Shown here piece by piece: positions 31,106 through 38,726 of a DNA stretch of 64,000 bases. The notes beneath the pieces are model-generated. The model had not been told where the DNA came from. It saw only the letters and a program-made list of their open reading frames with translations, and did not search any database. The first letter of the stretch is position 1, and every line of letters begins with the position of its first letter. A program made the position numbers and the translations under genes. Origin of the DNA: a virus. Where the stretch lies: IMG/VR virus record IMGVR_UViG_3300028610_000244, positions 1-64,000 of that record, one strand, 5' to 3'.

Positions 31106-31294
31106 TCATCCTCCACCATCTAAAGTTTTTGCACCAGCGTGTATCATTTTGCCGCCGATCCAAACCCAGAGCAACGGGACGAATACCAACCACACGGCTA
31201 TGGAAGCCTGCTCGAAGTTTCCAACCACGAGTCCCACAGCAAACACCACGGCGTACTTAAACCAGTTCTCATTCATCGTCATGCCACCTCTCAT
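31106..31294 (-). CDS. 62-residue membrane protein
   Basis: Begins MRGGMTMNENWFKYAVVFAV; two hydrophobic stretches. The 31294 ATG overlaps the upstream TGA (ATAGTGACATGA); later in-frame ATGs at 31282 and 31276 are possible. Confidence 0.62.
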   Translation of the reverse strand: MRGGMTMNENWFKYAVVFAVGLVVGNFEQASIAVWLVFVPLLWVWIGGKMIHAGAKTLDGGG

Positions 31295-31509
31295 GTCACT
31301 ATGAATTTCTCCGCACCTTCGCTGATGGTCTCGGCTTCCTCCTCCACGGCGTCGTCCAGCTCAAACTGGTTCTCCTCGCTCGGCCAAAGGCTCAACGCCT
31401 TATCCATTGCCTCATCCCAGGACGCGAAGACACCGACGCCGTTAGGTTCTAGTTTGGTCTTACCCACCCAATAGTCACCGAATACTGATCTCATTACTGC
31501 GTAGTTCAT
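31291..31509 (-). CDS. Unknown 72-residue acidic protein
   Basis: Begins MNYAVMRSVFGDYWVGK; very acidic middle (ELDDAVEEEAETISEG). GGTGGTGACATG start, TGACATG junction. Confidence 0.63.
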   Translation of the reverse strand: MNYAVMRSVFGDYWVGKTKLEPNGVGVFASWDEAMDKALSLWPSEENQFELDDAVEEEAETISEGAEKFIVT

Positions 31510-31510
31510 G

Positions 31511-31741
31511 TCACCACCTTTCATCTTGTTGTATCCATTTGGCCCACTGCTTAAATCCCCATGTCCCAGATGAGACCATAGGCACGCCACACTTGTAATC
31601 ACCAAAGACATCCAGCAGCACCGTGCCGATCTTCACGTTCTGTTCCGGCGTGAACAAACAGCCGCCGAAGTATTCGTCCCGTGTCAATTTACTCTTGGCG
31701 TAAACTCGTGCCTTCGCTATGTCAACAGGTATTGCAAGCAT
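31511..31741 (-). CDS. Unknown 76-residue protein
   Basis: Begins MLAIPVDIAKARVYAKS; middle FGGCLFTPEQNVKIG. GAGCGAGTGACATG start directly after the upstream TGA. No family recognised. Confidence 0.63.
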   Translation of the reverse strand: MLAIPVDIAKARVYAKSKLTRDEYFGGCLFTPEQNVKIGTVLLDVFGDYKCGVPMVSSGTWGFKQWAKWIQQDERW

Positions 31742-31742
31742 G

Positions 31743-31871
31743 TCACTCGCTCCAGAAGAATTCTTCGCGTCCCCACTCATAGCCGTCAATAATACACTGC
31801 GTCACTATGCCGACCGCAGCACCCAGGGCAAAGTAGGGTATGCAACAAAACATCTTTATCTTTTTTAACAT
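31743..31871 (-). CDS. 42-residue membrane protein
   Basis: Begins MLKKIKMFCCIPYFALGAAV; one membrane helix and an acidic aromatic tail (EWGREEFFWSE). AGGTAGTGACATG start and TGACATG end. Confidence 0.62.
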   Translation of the reverse strand: MLKKIKMFCCIPYFALGAAVGIVTQCIIDGYEWGREEFFWSE

Positions 31872-31875
31872 GTCA

Positions 31876-32196
31876 CTACCTCAAAGAGATAATCTCATAT
31901 TCGTGGCCGTTGGTGCTAAACTTTGCTCCAGCCACGCACCGATGCCACGGCAGGCGATGTGCTGCCACAGGACGCATGGTTCCATTCACATCGCCCATCT
32001 CGTTCCACTGCGATCCCAGGTTAGGGCCTCGCCATGTCACTAACTTCAACGTCTTTGTCACTCCGTCGATGTTCACAAGCATGTCACTGTCTCCGGTATA
32101 AAGCTTCGCCGTGCAGCCGATCATATCGTAGCCGGTGCCTTGATGCACACCATCAACGACCGGCAGGCCGCGTCTACATCCATCACACTGATTCAT
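31876..32196 (-). CDS. 106-residue zinc-knuckle protein
   Basis: Begins MNQCDGCRRGLPVVDGVHQG, with later IGCTAKLYTGDSDM: a four-ligand Cys/His knuckle known from small phage proteins. An in-frame ATG at 32083 follows a full GGAGACAGTGACATG context, so a shorter second product from codon 39 is possible. Confidence 0.68.
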   Translation of the reverse strand: MNQCDGCRRGLPVVDGVHQGTGYDMIGCTAKLYTGDSDMLVNIDGVTKTLKLVTWRGPNLGSQWNEMGDVNGTMRPVAAHRLPWHRCVAGAKFSTNGHEYEIISLR

Positions 32197-32205
32197 TGCA
32201 TCGCC

Positions 32206-32586
32206 TCAATTCTGATACGGTCCAGCGTCACCAAACTTGCTTCCCTCATCGGCCTCGGTCGCTGGTCGCTGAGAGTCGTTGACCAAACTTTTCAGGTCGT
32301 CCGTCATGCTCTCTGAATCATAACCGGCTTCGCTAAGAATTTTCCGCAGCTCGGTCAGCGTCTCGCGGCACTTGTGTTTGCGGTCAGCGGGCTCGATGTG
32401 GTGGGCCTGTACCCAGGTGCCGTGGTCCGGGAGGCCGGGTCCGGTTAAGCGAAAAATACTGCCTTGTGTCTCGGAAATTGTCGCTATCTGTCCGAGCAAG
32501 GCCGAGTCCGCCGCAACGTACTCCAGCTCTGTCGCGTCCGCAGTGACTCGGACCTCATCGCCTATTTTATATTGACGCTCGCTCAT
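32206..32586 (-). CDS. 126-residue KOW-like protein
   Basis: Begins MSERQYKIGDEVRVTAD, followed by LLGQIATISETQGS and DHGTWVQAHHIEPAD: an SH3/KOW-like small barrel, then a helical tail. Overlaps the upstream gene by 4 bp. Confidence 0.63.
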   Translation of the reverse strand: MSERQYKIGDEVRVTADATELEYVAADSALLGQIATISETQGSIFRLTGPGLPDHGTWVQAHHIEPADRKHKCRETLTELRKILSEAGYDSESMTDDLKSLVNDSQRPATEADEGSKFGDAGPYQN

Positions 32587-32738
32587 TTTTGGCTCCAGTT
32601 CAAATTCGTTCGAGAGAACCCGTGAACAAAGCAGACCGGGCATTTGCCTGTCTCAAAAGCTTTGCCACATATCGGGCACACATAATAGATCAGTGTTGTA
32701 ATCCCTTTTGGTGTCTTCTGTTTCTTCTTTGCTCCCAT
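32583..32738 (-). CDS. 51-residue zinc-ribbon protein (probable leaderless mRNA)
   Basis: Begins MGAKKKQKTPKGITTL; zinc ribbon CPICGKAFETGKCPVC. The ATG lies six bases after TATACT (TATACT-TTAAGT-ATG), leaving no room for a ribosome site. Confidence 0.66.
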   Translation of the reverse strand: MGAKKKQKTPKGITTLIYYVCPICGKAFETGKCPVCFVHGFSRTNLNWSQK

Positions 32739-32744
32739 ACTTAA

Positions 32745-32772
32745 AGTATAAGCCATAAACGTCAGGATGCAA
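32745..32772 (-). promoter_or_regulatory. TTTGCAT/TATACTTTAAGT promoter
   Basis: TTGCAT (32767-32772), 16-bp spacer, TATACT (32745-32750), TTAAGT, then ATG of the 32583 gene. Confidence 0.82.
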
Positions 32773-32786
32773 ATCAAAAATATTAT

Positions 32787-33086
32787 TTATTTGCCGCTAT
32801 GCTTTTCCTGCTTCCCGATGTAGTGGACATTATCAGCCACGGCCTCGACCACCATAACCACTTCCTGCTTGTTCGCTGTCTTGATCTTGGAAGCTGCACG
32901 CAACACTTGATCTTTGTCAGCTTCTCGGCCGACCACTTCGATCACTACGCACTTCTCGCGGTGCCCAAGCCAGTAGCCGGTGCCGGTTGTAATCGTGAAG
33001 CCGGTCCCGAATAATAGGTAGTCCAGACAGATTCGCTCGATTCGCTCCCTATTCACATCCTCGGTATAGATTTTGAAAAGTATCAT
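32787..33086 (-). CDS. Unknown 99-residue protein
   Basis: Begins MILFKIYTEDVNRERIE; GTGYWLGHREKCVVIEVVG. An alpha-beta fold is likely. TGATG junction with the upstream gene. No family recognised. Confidence 0.64.
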   Translation of the reverse strand: MILFKIYTEDVNRERIERICLDYLLFGTGFTITTGTGYWLGHREKCVVIEVVGREADKDQVLRAASKIKTANKQEVVMVVEAVADNVHYIGKQEKHSGK

Positions 33087-33520
33087 CAAAATATCTCCAT
33101 CTTATTCAAGTAGTCACCGAGTTTCTTATCGGTCTCTGTCGGATTCGGGTAGCCGCCGTAGAAGCTTTCGCCCTGGATGTCGCCGACTGTCAGCTTGACG
33201 TTCAGGTATTCATACATGCCCTGAATGTGGCTGATGCTCGCGGCCCGCTTCATGCCCCAGGCAACGACCGCAGGGACGCCGCCAGGGTCAAGGTCAGCGT
33301 TCATGTTCGAGGCCCAGAAGCATTGCTTCACCAAGTCCATCTTGCCGGCCTCACAAGCCGCCAGGAGCTTCTTGGCGAATTCCGGCCAGACGTAGCCGTT
33401 CTCATTCTTCTGGAAGCCAGACAGCCATTTGGATGCGTAGGCATTATATTCTGGGTCCGCCTTCTTGGCAGCGGCGTCGGCCTTATGGTGCGACTCGAAT
33501 AATTCAAGCATCTTACTCAT
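33086..33520 (-). CDS. Unknown 144-residue protein
   Basis: Begins MSKMLELFESHHKADAAAK; ends YPNPTETDKKLGDYLNKM. ATGA overlap with upstream gene. No family recognised. Confidence 0.65.
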   Translation of the reverse strand: MSKMLELFESHHKADAAAKKADPEYNAYASKWLSGFQKNENGYVWPEFAKKLLAACEAGKMDLVKQCFWASNMNADLDPGGVPAVVAWGMKRAASISHIQGMYEYLNVKLTVGDIQGESFYGGYPNPTETDKKLGDYLNKMEIF

Positions 33521-33669
33521 ATCTTCGTCTCAAAGGCTTCACACCAGTTTGTGTCTGCGTTGCAGTCTTGATCCCACTTGCAGGCCGAACACGTCGGTTT
33601 GTTATCGGACAACACCTCATGCAGCGTGTCTAAGGGACACCATAGAACCGTCGCCGTAAATATCAGCAT
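33517..33669 (-). CDS. 50-residue Cys-rich protein
   Basis: The C-terminal part CSACKWDQDCNADTNWC has a regular Cys spacing (2, 6, 6) and ends in an ATGA overlap, which supports the frame. The start is unclear: ATG 33669 would overlap the neighbour by 53 bp. A TTATCGGAC copy lies within (33602-33610). Confidence 0.5.
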   Translation of the reverse strand: MLIFTATVLWCPLDTLHEVLSDNKPTCSACKWDQDCNADTNWCEAFETKI

Positions 33670-33847
33670 GATCCTGAATAGGCCAGAATTCCCCATAGCA
33701 GTCGGTTTTATGAAGCTCGCCATCAAGGCCGATCTTCTCGAATGCAAACTTGCCGCCGTTCATCTGTATCTGAATCCCGAGAGGCGGTTCTGCCTGCATC
33801 GCTTGGCACAGCGTTTCTTCTGCCATCATTGTGTTCTTTGCATCCAT
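33617..33847 (-). CDS. Unknown 76-residue protein
   Basis: Begins MDAKNTMMAEETLCQAM. GAGGAGAACGAA before the ATG; first gene after the promoter at 33880. No family recognised. Confidence 0.6.
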   Translation of the reverse strand: MDAKNTMMAEETLCQAMQAEPPLGIQIQMNGGKFAFEKIGLDGELHKTDCYGEFWPIQDHADIYGDGSMVSLRHAA

Positions 33848-33879
33848 TTCGTTCTCCTCAAGTCATTGCTTATACTTAA

Positions 33880-33907
33880 AGTATAACACAGAACTCTGAG
33901 AATCAAA
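33880..33907 (-). promoter_or_regulatory. Weak member of the TATACTTTAAGT promoter family
   Basis: TATACT (33880-33885) followed by TTAAGT; the -35 is TTTGAT (33902-33907) at 16 bp, a poorer match than the others. Confidence 0.62.
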
Positions 33908-33947
33908 ATGGGTTCTAAAAATTTTTGCTATTTATTTTCTGGCGTTT

Positions 33948-34118
33948 TCAATTTGGTTCGTATTTCAACGCAGCCGTAATCAATCCATGCTCGGCGTGAA
34001 GCTGTACTTGTATCAATGCTAACGGTGCGTTAATCTGTACGCTGGCAGGCTTGGCCTTGAACCGGCTGTCTGCTTCGATCTCTTTCTTCTTTGCTTCCAA
34101 GTATTCTCGAATCGTCAT
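33948..34118 (-). CDS. Unknown 56-residue protein
   Basis: Begins MTIREYLEAKKKEIEADS. GGAGAAAGACG before the ATG. No family recognised. Confidence 0.58.
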   Translation of the reverse strand: MTIREYLEAKKKEIEADSRFKAKPASVQINAPLALIQVQLHAEHGLITAALKYEPN

Positions 34119-34182
34119 CGTCTTTCTCCACTCTTGACAGATGTCACTCGCCCTCGTCGGGGCCTCCGTGCCCATCTCGCCG

Positions 34183-35766
34183 TCAGTCGATCAGCTTGGC
34201 TGTCCTGCTTGCAGGATCAACCCAATACTTCTGCCCGCAGAAACTGCACTTGATATTCAAGCAGTTCCCGGCCTCTGGTCCCCGGAGAAACCCGCGAGCC
34301 GGTGTCCGTTCACATTCAGCACAGTAGTCCGCGTCGATCTGCTCCCACAAACCACGGCCTTCGATCTTATCGTTCTCGGCCGCTGCTGCTTCGACGTGGC
34401 CTCGAATCATCGAACCCACCGCGTCACGAACCCGCTCCCACCAACCCACTTTCTTCACGACTTCCCAATCCATGACTGTTTCAGTGGTGCCGAGCTTCGC
34501 GGTGTAGCCACCGAAGACTCTGACGACAGGTTGGATTGTCACCCTAATGGTATCGACCTCAATGATCTTGGCTAACCCACCGTCTTTCCATGTCACCATG
34601 TCTCCGACCTCGAACTCCGAAACAAACTCGTCGGGGTCAATGACGTACTCGTCGTGCAATTCTCTTGTAATCCCTGGACGACTCAGCAACAAAGCGTCAG
34701 CCTTGGCGAACTCCTGGGCAGAGAGTAGCCCCTGCATCCACCGCATCTTGGCAGTGAGTTGGTCGTCAGCAATCGCCCAGACGCCGTGCAGCCAAGCCCG
34801 TTGCTGTTGCTTGTACCTGTCAGCTTCTTTAAGAATCTCCGCGATCCGCTTCGCACCTTCACCGCCCATCGCCTTCTCCAAGACTTCCGCGTTATCGACT
34901 GTGTTCACAATAGTCACAGTGACAGGTTCGCCGACACGGTGACATCTGTCCTCAGCCTGTGAGAATGTCCGCTCGTTTCTTTGTGTGACCTGAGCCATGA
35001 TCCGCTTTTCCAACTCAGCATAGTCTGTCTTGGTAGGGTGTAAGATTGTCTCGCCAGCGGTCTCGGCACCCACAGGACTGTACATCCTCCGTAGCTGCTC
35101 CCGCTTCTGGGCCTGCGTCCTGGGCCAAATCTGCACGCCGGTATGGTCGTCAACGATCTTCTTCCAGCCGAGCCCGTATATCTTTCGGATGTCTATTGTC
35201 ACACCTGAGCCGTGATAGGTCCGTGCCGCTCGCCCTGTTGGTGACTTGCCGAAATCCTTGTCCGCGATGTCGCGGTACTCGTGACGTCGGTGCATGTACA
35301 TCTTCCTGAAATGATCTGACCCGCCGCTCGGATTACCCATGACGATCATCTTATCAATCATCCGTTTCTGGTGACTATACAGTCCGGCATATCCATGCAC
35401 CGGCCCGCCAGTGTGCCCGAAGAAGCTTCCGCCGACGTTGGAGAACGCCTCACTACATAGACGGTGCCGCAAGCGGAATTCCTTCCAGAACGCGGTCGTT
35501 TCTCTCTTGCTGAAATAGGTGCTGGAGAGAGCCCGCTCAAAGGCCATCTTGCAGCCCTCGTAACTGCTGTCGGTGTCTTGCTTACCAAGGGTAGTGACAC
35601 CCTTACTCACAAGTGTTGGCCCGCTGGCTTCCGTCAACAAGAAAATCTTGCAGGTCGTGACAGTCTGGGGCCTGCCCTTGTTCGGACCTTTCTTGAACTT
35701 CTTGAACCTGTCTTGCTTGAAGCCCACATGGTAACGGCGTGTTTCTGATTTAATCTCTACGTTCAT
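34183..35766 (-). CDS. Chimeric protein with orphan SNF2 motif VI and zinc ribbon
   Basis: A 527-residue protein. Residues 15-100 (FKKFKKGPNKGRP...RALSSTYFSKRETTAFW) are paralogous to the N-terminus of the 36311 protein. Residues 266-300 carry SQAEDRCHRVGEPVTVTIVN, the motif VI region of SNF2-type helicases, but no Walker A or DEAH box is present. A KOW-like stretch follows (EFEVGDMVTWKDGGLAKIIE, about 392-411), then a C-terminal zinc ribbon (CAECERTP...CSFCGQKYW). It may be a remnant or re-purposed helicase arm. GGAGAAACGAT before the ATG. Confidence 0.68.
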   Translation of the reverse strand: MNVEIKSETRRYHVGFKQDRFKKFKKGPNKGRPQTVTTCKIFLLTEASGPTLVSKGVTTLGKQDTDSSYEGCKMAFERALSSTYFSKRETTAFWKEFRLRHRLCSEAFSNVGGSFFGHTGGPVHGYAGLYSHQKRMIDKMIVMGNPSGGSDHFRKMYMHRRHEYRDIADKDFGKSPTGRAARTYHGSGVTIDIRKIYGLGWKKIVDDHTGVQIWPRTQAQKREQLRRMYSPVGAETAGETILHPTKTDYAELEKRIMAQVTQRNERTFSQAEDRCHRVGEPVTVTIVNTVDNAEVLEKAMGGEGAKRIAEILKEADRYKQQQRAWLHGVWAIADDQLTAKMRWMQGLLSAQEFAKADALLLSRPGITRELHDEYVIDPDEFVSEFEVGDMVTWKDGGLAKIIEVDTIRVTIQPVVRVFGGYTAKLGTTETVMDWEVVKKVGWWERVRDAVGSMIRGHVEAAAAENDKIEGRGLWEQIDADYCAECERTPARGFLRGPEAGNCLNIKCSFCGQKYWVDPASRTAKLID

Positions 35767-35791
35767 ATCGTTTCTCCAGGTACAATTCGTG

Positions 35792-35971
35792 TCATTTATT
35801 CATCACTGCTCTAACACAGGCGGCAATAATGATAGCAGTGGCAACATAGGCCAGCCCGCGTTCGGTTGGGTCCGAGATGGTTAGGAACTCGTCCTTGATC
35901 GGATTCAACTCATCACATCCCGCCAGCAATAAAAGCGGCAGGCACGCCCACATCCACATACGTCTTAACAT
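35792..35971 (-). CDS. 59-residue lipoprotein
   Basis: Begins MLRRMWMWACLPLLLLAGC, a type II signal peptide with lipobox LLAGC, then a short polar part and a C-terminal hydrophobic segment. GGAGGAAGTGACATG start. Confidence 0.68.
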   Translation of the reverse strand: MLRRMWMWACLPLLLLAGCDELNPIKDEFLTISDPTERGLAYVATAIIIAACVRAVMNK

Positions 35972-36249
35972 GTCACTTCCTCCTCGAACGGTTGCTGGCA
36001 ACCAGGACACCACGTATTATTTTCGAGTCCACGTCGCCCACAGGCTGTGCAAATCTTCGCCTTCTTATGCTTCTCACAGGTGTCACCGACGACCAGAAGA
36101 TTATGCAGCTCCTGCTCATCCATGTCTTCATGCTCATGGTTGAATCGGTCCAGCTCACACCTCACCTGAAATTGAACAGACAGATGGTAGTCATAGTGCT
36201 CAGTCCCGAAGCTGAAATCAAAATATACACAGGTCAAACAGCACTTCAT
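35965..36249 (-). CDS. 94-residue zinc-binding protein
   Basis: Begins MKCCLTCVYFDFSFGTEHYD and ends with ICTACGRRG...CPGCQQPFEEE, a zinc ribbon. GGAAGTGACATG start. Function unknown. Confidence 0.65.
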   Translation of the reverse strand: MKCCLTCVYFDFSFGTEHYDYHLSVQFQVRCELDRFNHEHEDMDEQELHNLLVVGDTCEKHKKAKICTACGRRGLENNTWCPGCQQPFEEEVTC

Positions 36250-36310
36250 GTCACTTCCTTTTTACTATATCTATATAGTAATATCCACCGAAATTACTAC
36301 ATATATGTTG

Positions 36311-37015
36311 TTATTTGCGGTGCCACCATCGCTTCTTTTTCTTGGTTTCGATCCTGTCAAGTCGCGGCTCAATAGGCTCCGGGGGGATGTACTCCGGCTC
36401 GACCGGGGAGATTGTGTACTGCAACCAAAGGGGGCCTTTCGACCAACCGAGACCGCACAGCACCGGCCCTGGCTCCGCGTGGCCTGTCACCTTCATCTTA
36501 AATGATTTTATCTCTGAGAGGTTCTCGTGAATAACGACGTCAGGGCCAATCTTCTGGGCCTCAGTAATAACCTTTCCCACCTCAATGGATGACGCAACGG
36601 CCTCCTCCGGCGTTTCGACCTGCATCTCAACCTGGACATCGTCCAGCGTGGGCTCAAAAGGTGGTAAGAGTATCGGGATGTGTTCAGTCTCAGGCTTCGC
36701 AGGTATTGGATAGTCCTCGAAGAACACTTGCCAGAACTCAGTCTTCCCAGGTTTGCCAATCGGTGAAGACTTGAGAGCACGAGCCAGTGATGTTTTGCGG
36801 CAAGCATGGTCGCAATGCTCATCCTGCCAGCTCTGCCACGTCCAACCGTAGCCTCTAACCTCTTCGCCGAGATCGTTCAGCTCGATAATCTCGCACACAG
36901 TAAACACTCGTGGTTGCCGACGCCTCGGGCCTTTCTTGAACACCAATGTATCTTTGTCCACGGTCCAGAGCACTTTATATCTGGCGTTGTTTAATGTGGT
37001 TCGCAGTATCAACAT
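36311..37015 (-). CDS. 234-residue paralogue of the chimeric SNF2-like protein's N-terminus
   Basis: Residues about 20-105 (VFKKGPRRRQPRVFTVCEI ... RALKSSPIGKPGKTEFWQ) align with the first 100 residues of the 34183 protein. The rest is proline- and glutamate-rich, ending in a basic tail (RIETKKKKRWWHRK). GAGGAGACGAT precedes the ATG. The AT-rich tract downstream (36250-36310) contains a TTACTATAT/ATATAGTAA inverted repeat. Confidence 0.64.
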   Translation of the reverse strand: MLILRTTLNNARYKVLWTVDKDTLVFKKGPRRRQPRVFTVCEIIELNDLGEEVRGYGWTWQSWQDEHCDHACRKTSLARALKSSPIGKPGKTEFWQVFFEDYPIPAKPETEHIPILLPPFEPTLDDVQVEMQVETPEEAVASSIEVGKVITEAQKIGPDVVIHENLSEIKSFKMKVTGHAEPGPVLCGLGWSKGPLWLQYTISPVEPEYIPPEPIEPRLDRIETKKKKRWWHRK

Positions 37016-37131
37016 ATCGTCTCCTCAATGTTCGGCCGGGAAGCCGGTCCACTTTAACTCCTCAGATTCGACGGTTAGTAGGCTAAGGCCAACGGCTATA
37101 ACTTGTTACGTGTCAGTCGGCAGGTGCCGGC

Positions 37132-37155
37132 CGATGTCACTACGTAGTGACATCG
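37132..37155. repeat. 24-bp perfect palindrome built from two GTGACAT words
   Basis: Half-sites CGATGTCACTAC and GTAGTGACATCG meet without spacer in the 158-bp gap between two genes. It could be an operator for a dimeric protein or form an RNA hairpin. Nearby noncoding DNA carries further TGTCA words. Confidence 0.85.
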
Positions 37156-37173
37156 CTCGTCAGTTCCCGGTCG

Positions 37174-37515
37174 TTATTGCATGTCCCTCAGTATGTCACT
37201 ACCTAGTGTCAAATCAGCTTCCTGAGCTTCACATAGAATCGCAAGACCCAGGTCCAGATCAGTAATGCCAGTGGCTGCACCGTGAACACTTGACGCCACA
37301 GCTCGGCGGCAGTTCATCGGGACTTCACACTGCAAGCAAAACGGGCGTTCGTCGCCGCCGTGGTGGATTGTCAGCTTGCCGCAATCACAGAACCAAGCTG
37401 ACGGGGCAATCGAAGTCCCGAAAACGTGACCGCAGTGGCTACAATACGGTTCTGATTCGCTTGTGAGTTTCGGGCTCTGGGGGATTTCTTCGTGGCACCT
37501 CTCGCACTTACTCAT
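37174..37515 (-). CDS. 113-residue double zinc-ribbon protein
   Basis: Begins MSKCERCHEEIPQSPKL; YCSHCGHVFG, WFCDCGKL and FCLQCEVPM give three to four Cys pairs. Transcribed from the promoter at 37641. Function unknown; a nucleic-acid-binding role is plausible. Confidence 0.65.
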   Translation of the reverse strand: MSKCERCHEEIPQSPKLTSESEPYCSHCGHVFGTSIAPSAWFCDCGKLTIHHGGDERPFCLQCEVPMNCRRAVASSVHGAATGITDLDLGLAILCEAQEADLTLGSDILRDMQ

Positions 37516-37640
37516 TGTTTGCTCTCCTCGTCTCGTTCCAGTTAAAAGAACTGGCCGACTCGGCTTGATCCTATTCCGCAGCGATCCGGGCGTCCTGGTC
37601 TGCATTGCCGCCGCTACTGGCCGAGTCTGCCAACACTTAA

Positions 37641-37668
37641 AGTATAACACATTTCTGAGAAGATGCAA
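37641..37668 (-). promoter_or_regulatory. TTTGCAT/TATACTTTAAGT promoter
   Basis: TTGCAT (37663-37668), 16-bp spacer, TATACT (37641-37646), TTAAGTG. The leader of about 120 nt contains GACTCGGC and GCCGAGTC, able to pair. Confidence 0.82.
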
Positions 37669-37670
37669 AT

Positions 37671-37708
37671 ATTTTGTAAGAAAAAAGTGGTAGTTTTTCT
37701 TACAAAAT
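37671..37708 (-). terminator. AT-rich hairpin terminator
   Basis: A perfect 15-bp inverted repeat, ATTTTGTAAGAAAAA and TTTTTCTTACAAAAT, with 8-nt loop. It lies between the stop of the 37716 gene (with an overlapping TTATCGGAC at 37708) and the next promoter, and its 3' arm begins with a U-run. It is AT-rich, so termination strength is uncertain. Confidence 0.6.
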
Positions 37709-37715
37709 TATCGGA

Positions 37716-37955
37716 CTATCTGGACCGTGTAGGCAGAGCGACTTCATCCATGTTGTCGATTTCCGTTTCCTTCTCAGCCACGGTCATCTTGTCCGGTCGC
37801 TTGTCAGTCTCCCGTGTGATAACGTCGTCCATCCGTCGCCTTGCTTTGTTCGCCACCATGTTGTCAAGCCAAGCCTGGACACCAGCGGTGTCGATCATCT
37901 CGTCTTTCAACACGCGGTCCTGTGCGTCTGATACTGTCACTGTGTATGTTGCCAT
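37716..37955 (-). CDS. Unknown 79-residue protein
   Basis: Begins MATYTVTVSDAQDRVLK; ends EIDNMDEVALPTRSR. GGAGCGAGTGACATG start. Last gene of the tail operon before the terminator. Confidence 0.65.
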   Translation of the reverse strand: MATYTVTVSDAQDRVLKDEMIDTAGVQAWLDNMVANKARRRMDDVITRETDKRPDKMTVAEKETEIDNMDEVALPTRSR

Positions 37956-37975
37956 GTCACTCGCTCCTTGTTATG

Positions 37976-38443
37976 TTATGCGATTCGTTCAAAAGTACAA
38001 TAGTCAGTGAGTACGCTAAGTTTAGCACTGGCATTATTATGCCAAAAATAAACTTCGATATAATCACCGGCAGTCAGACTGAGAGTTGTTGTCTGCATCG
38101 CCGGAGCATGATTATCAGAAGAGGCTAAAGCGTGTCCAGCAGGACCACGCTCACTTTGAGAAGCACCATTCTTATAGAGCCGAGTAATAGTTCCGAAGCC
38201 TGCGGCAGAAGACTGACCCTCAAGAGTTGCCACCGCTGTTATTTTATAGATACCAGTCGCTTCGGCCGTCCATCGTTTATTTGTCACGGTATCGACTTCA
38301 TTCAAATTGTCATAGTCTACCGAAGTAAACGGGAGCTTAGTCCACGTAGAGGGGTTAACTGTCGTAGCCGGCATTCCTGTCTTAGCATACGACTCGAAAC
38401 CACCACCACCACCACCGCCGCCTTTAATTCCTGATGCAAACAT
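37976..38443 (-). CDS. Tail-associated protein with C1q-like beta domain
   Basis: A 155-residue protein: MFASGIKGGGGGGGGFES linker, then a beta-sandwich reading GIYKITAVATLEGQSS, ITRLYKNG, LSLTAGDYIEVYFWH, typical of C1q/TNF-like domains at tips of phage tail fibres. The N-terminus matches that of the 38727 protein. Likely a virion surface or receptor-contact protein. Confidence 0.72.
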   Translation of the reverse strand: MFASGIKGGGGGGGGFESYAKTGMPATTVNPSTWTKLPFTSVDYDNLNEVDTVTNKRWTAEATGIYKITAVATLEGQSSAAGFGTITRLYKNGASQSERGPAGHALASSDNHAPAMQTTTLSLTAGDYIEVYFWHNNASAKLSVLTDYCTFERIA

Positions 38444-38444
38444 G

Positions 38445-38717
38445 TTATTCTCCTGCGATAAAGTCTTGAAAAGCTTTCCTTGCGTGCGTTGCAATTTTGG
38501 AGGCTGGCAGAAAGACACACCGCTCGACCTCAGCAACCTGTGCAGGGCTCAGCTCAACGGCCTCGCCTCGGTTGATCTTGATAGCGATCTCCACGAAATC
38601 CACAGACGCCGCCTGGGTGTAGAGTACATTCGCCACCGTCTTATGGAACGTGCAGTTCTTGACCGGAGTCCCATCAATATCTTTGAGCACGATGTCACTA
38701 AAATTCAATGTTCTCAT
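38445..38717 (-). CDS. Small structural-region protein
   Basis: A 90-residue protein beginning MRTLNFSDIVLKDIDGTPV; pattern similar to the 41558 protein (charged start, hydrophobic VLLDTLL-like core, then a KL/EVEL helix). Probably a chaperone or tail accessory; not proven. Confidence 0.6.
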   Translation of the reverse strand: MRTLNFSDIVLKDIDGTPVKNCTFHKTVANVLYTQAASVDFVEIAIKINRGEAVELSPAQVAEVERCVFLPASKIATHARKAFQDFIAGE

Positions 38718-38726
38718 AGTTCTCCT

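Noticed and set aside
37080-37200. Attachment site for integration
   Set aside because: A palindrome is present, but no integrase and no tRNA-end duplication were seen.
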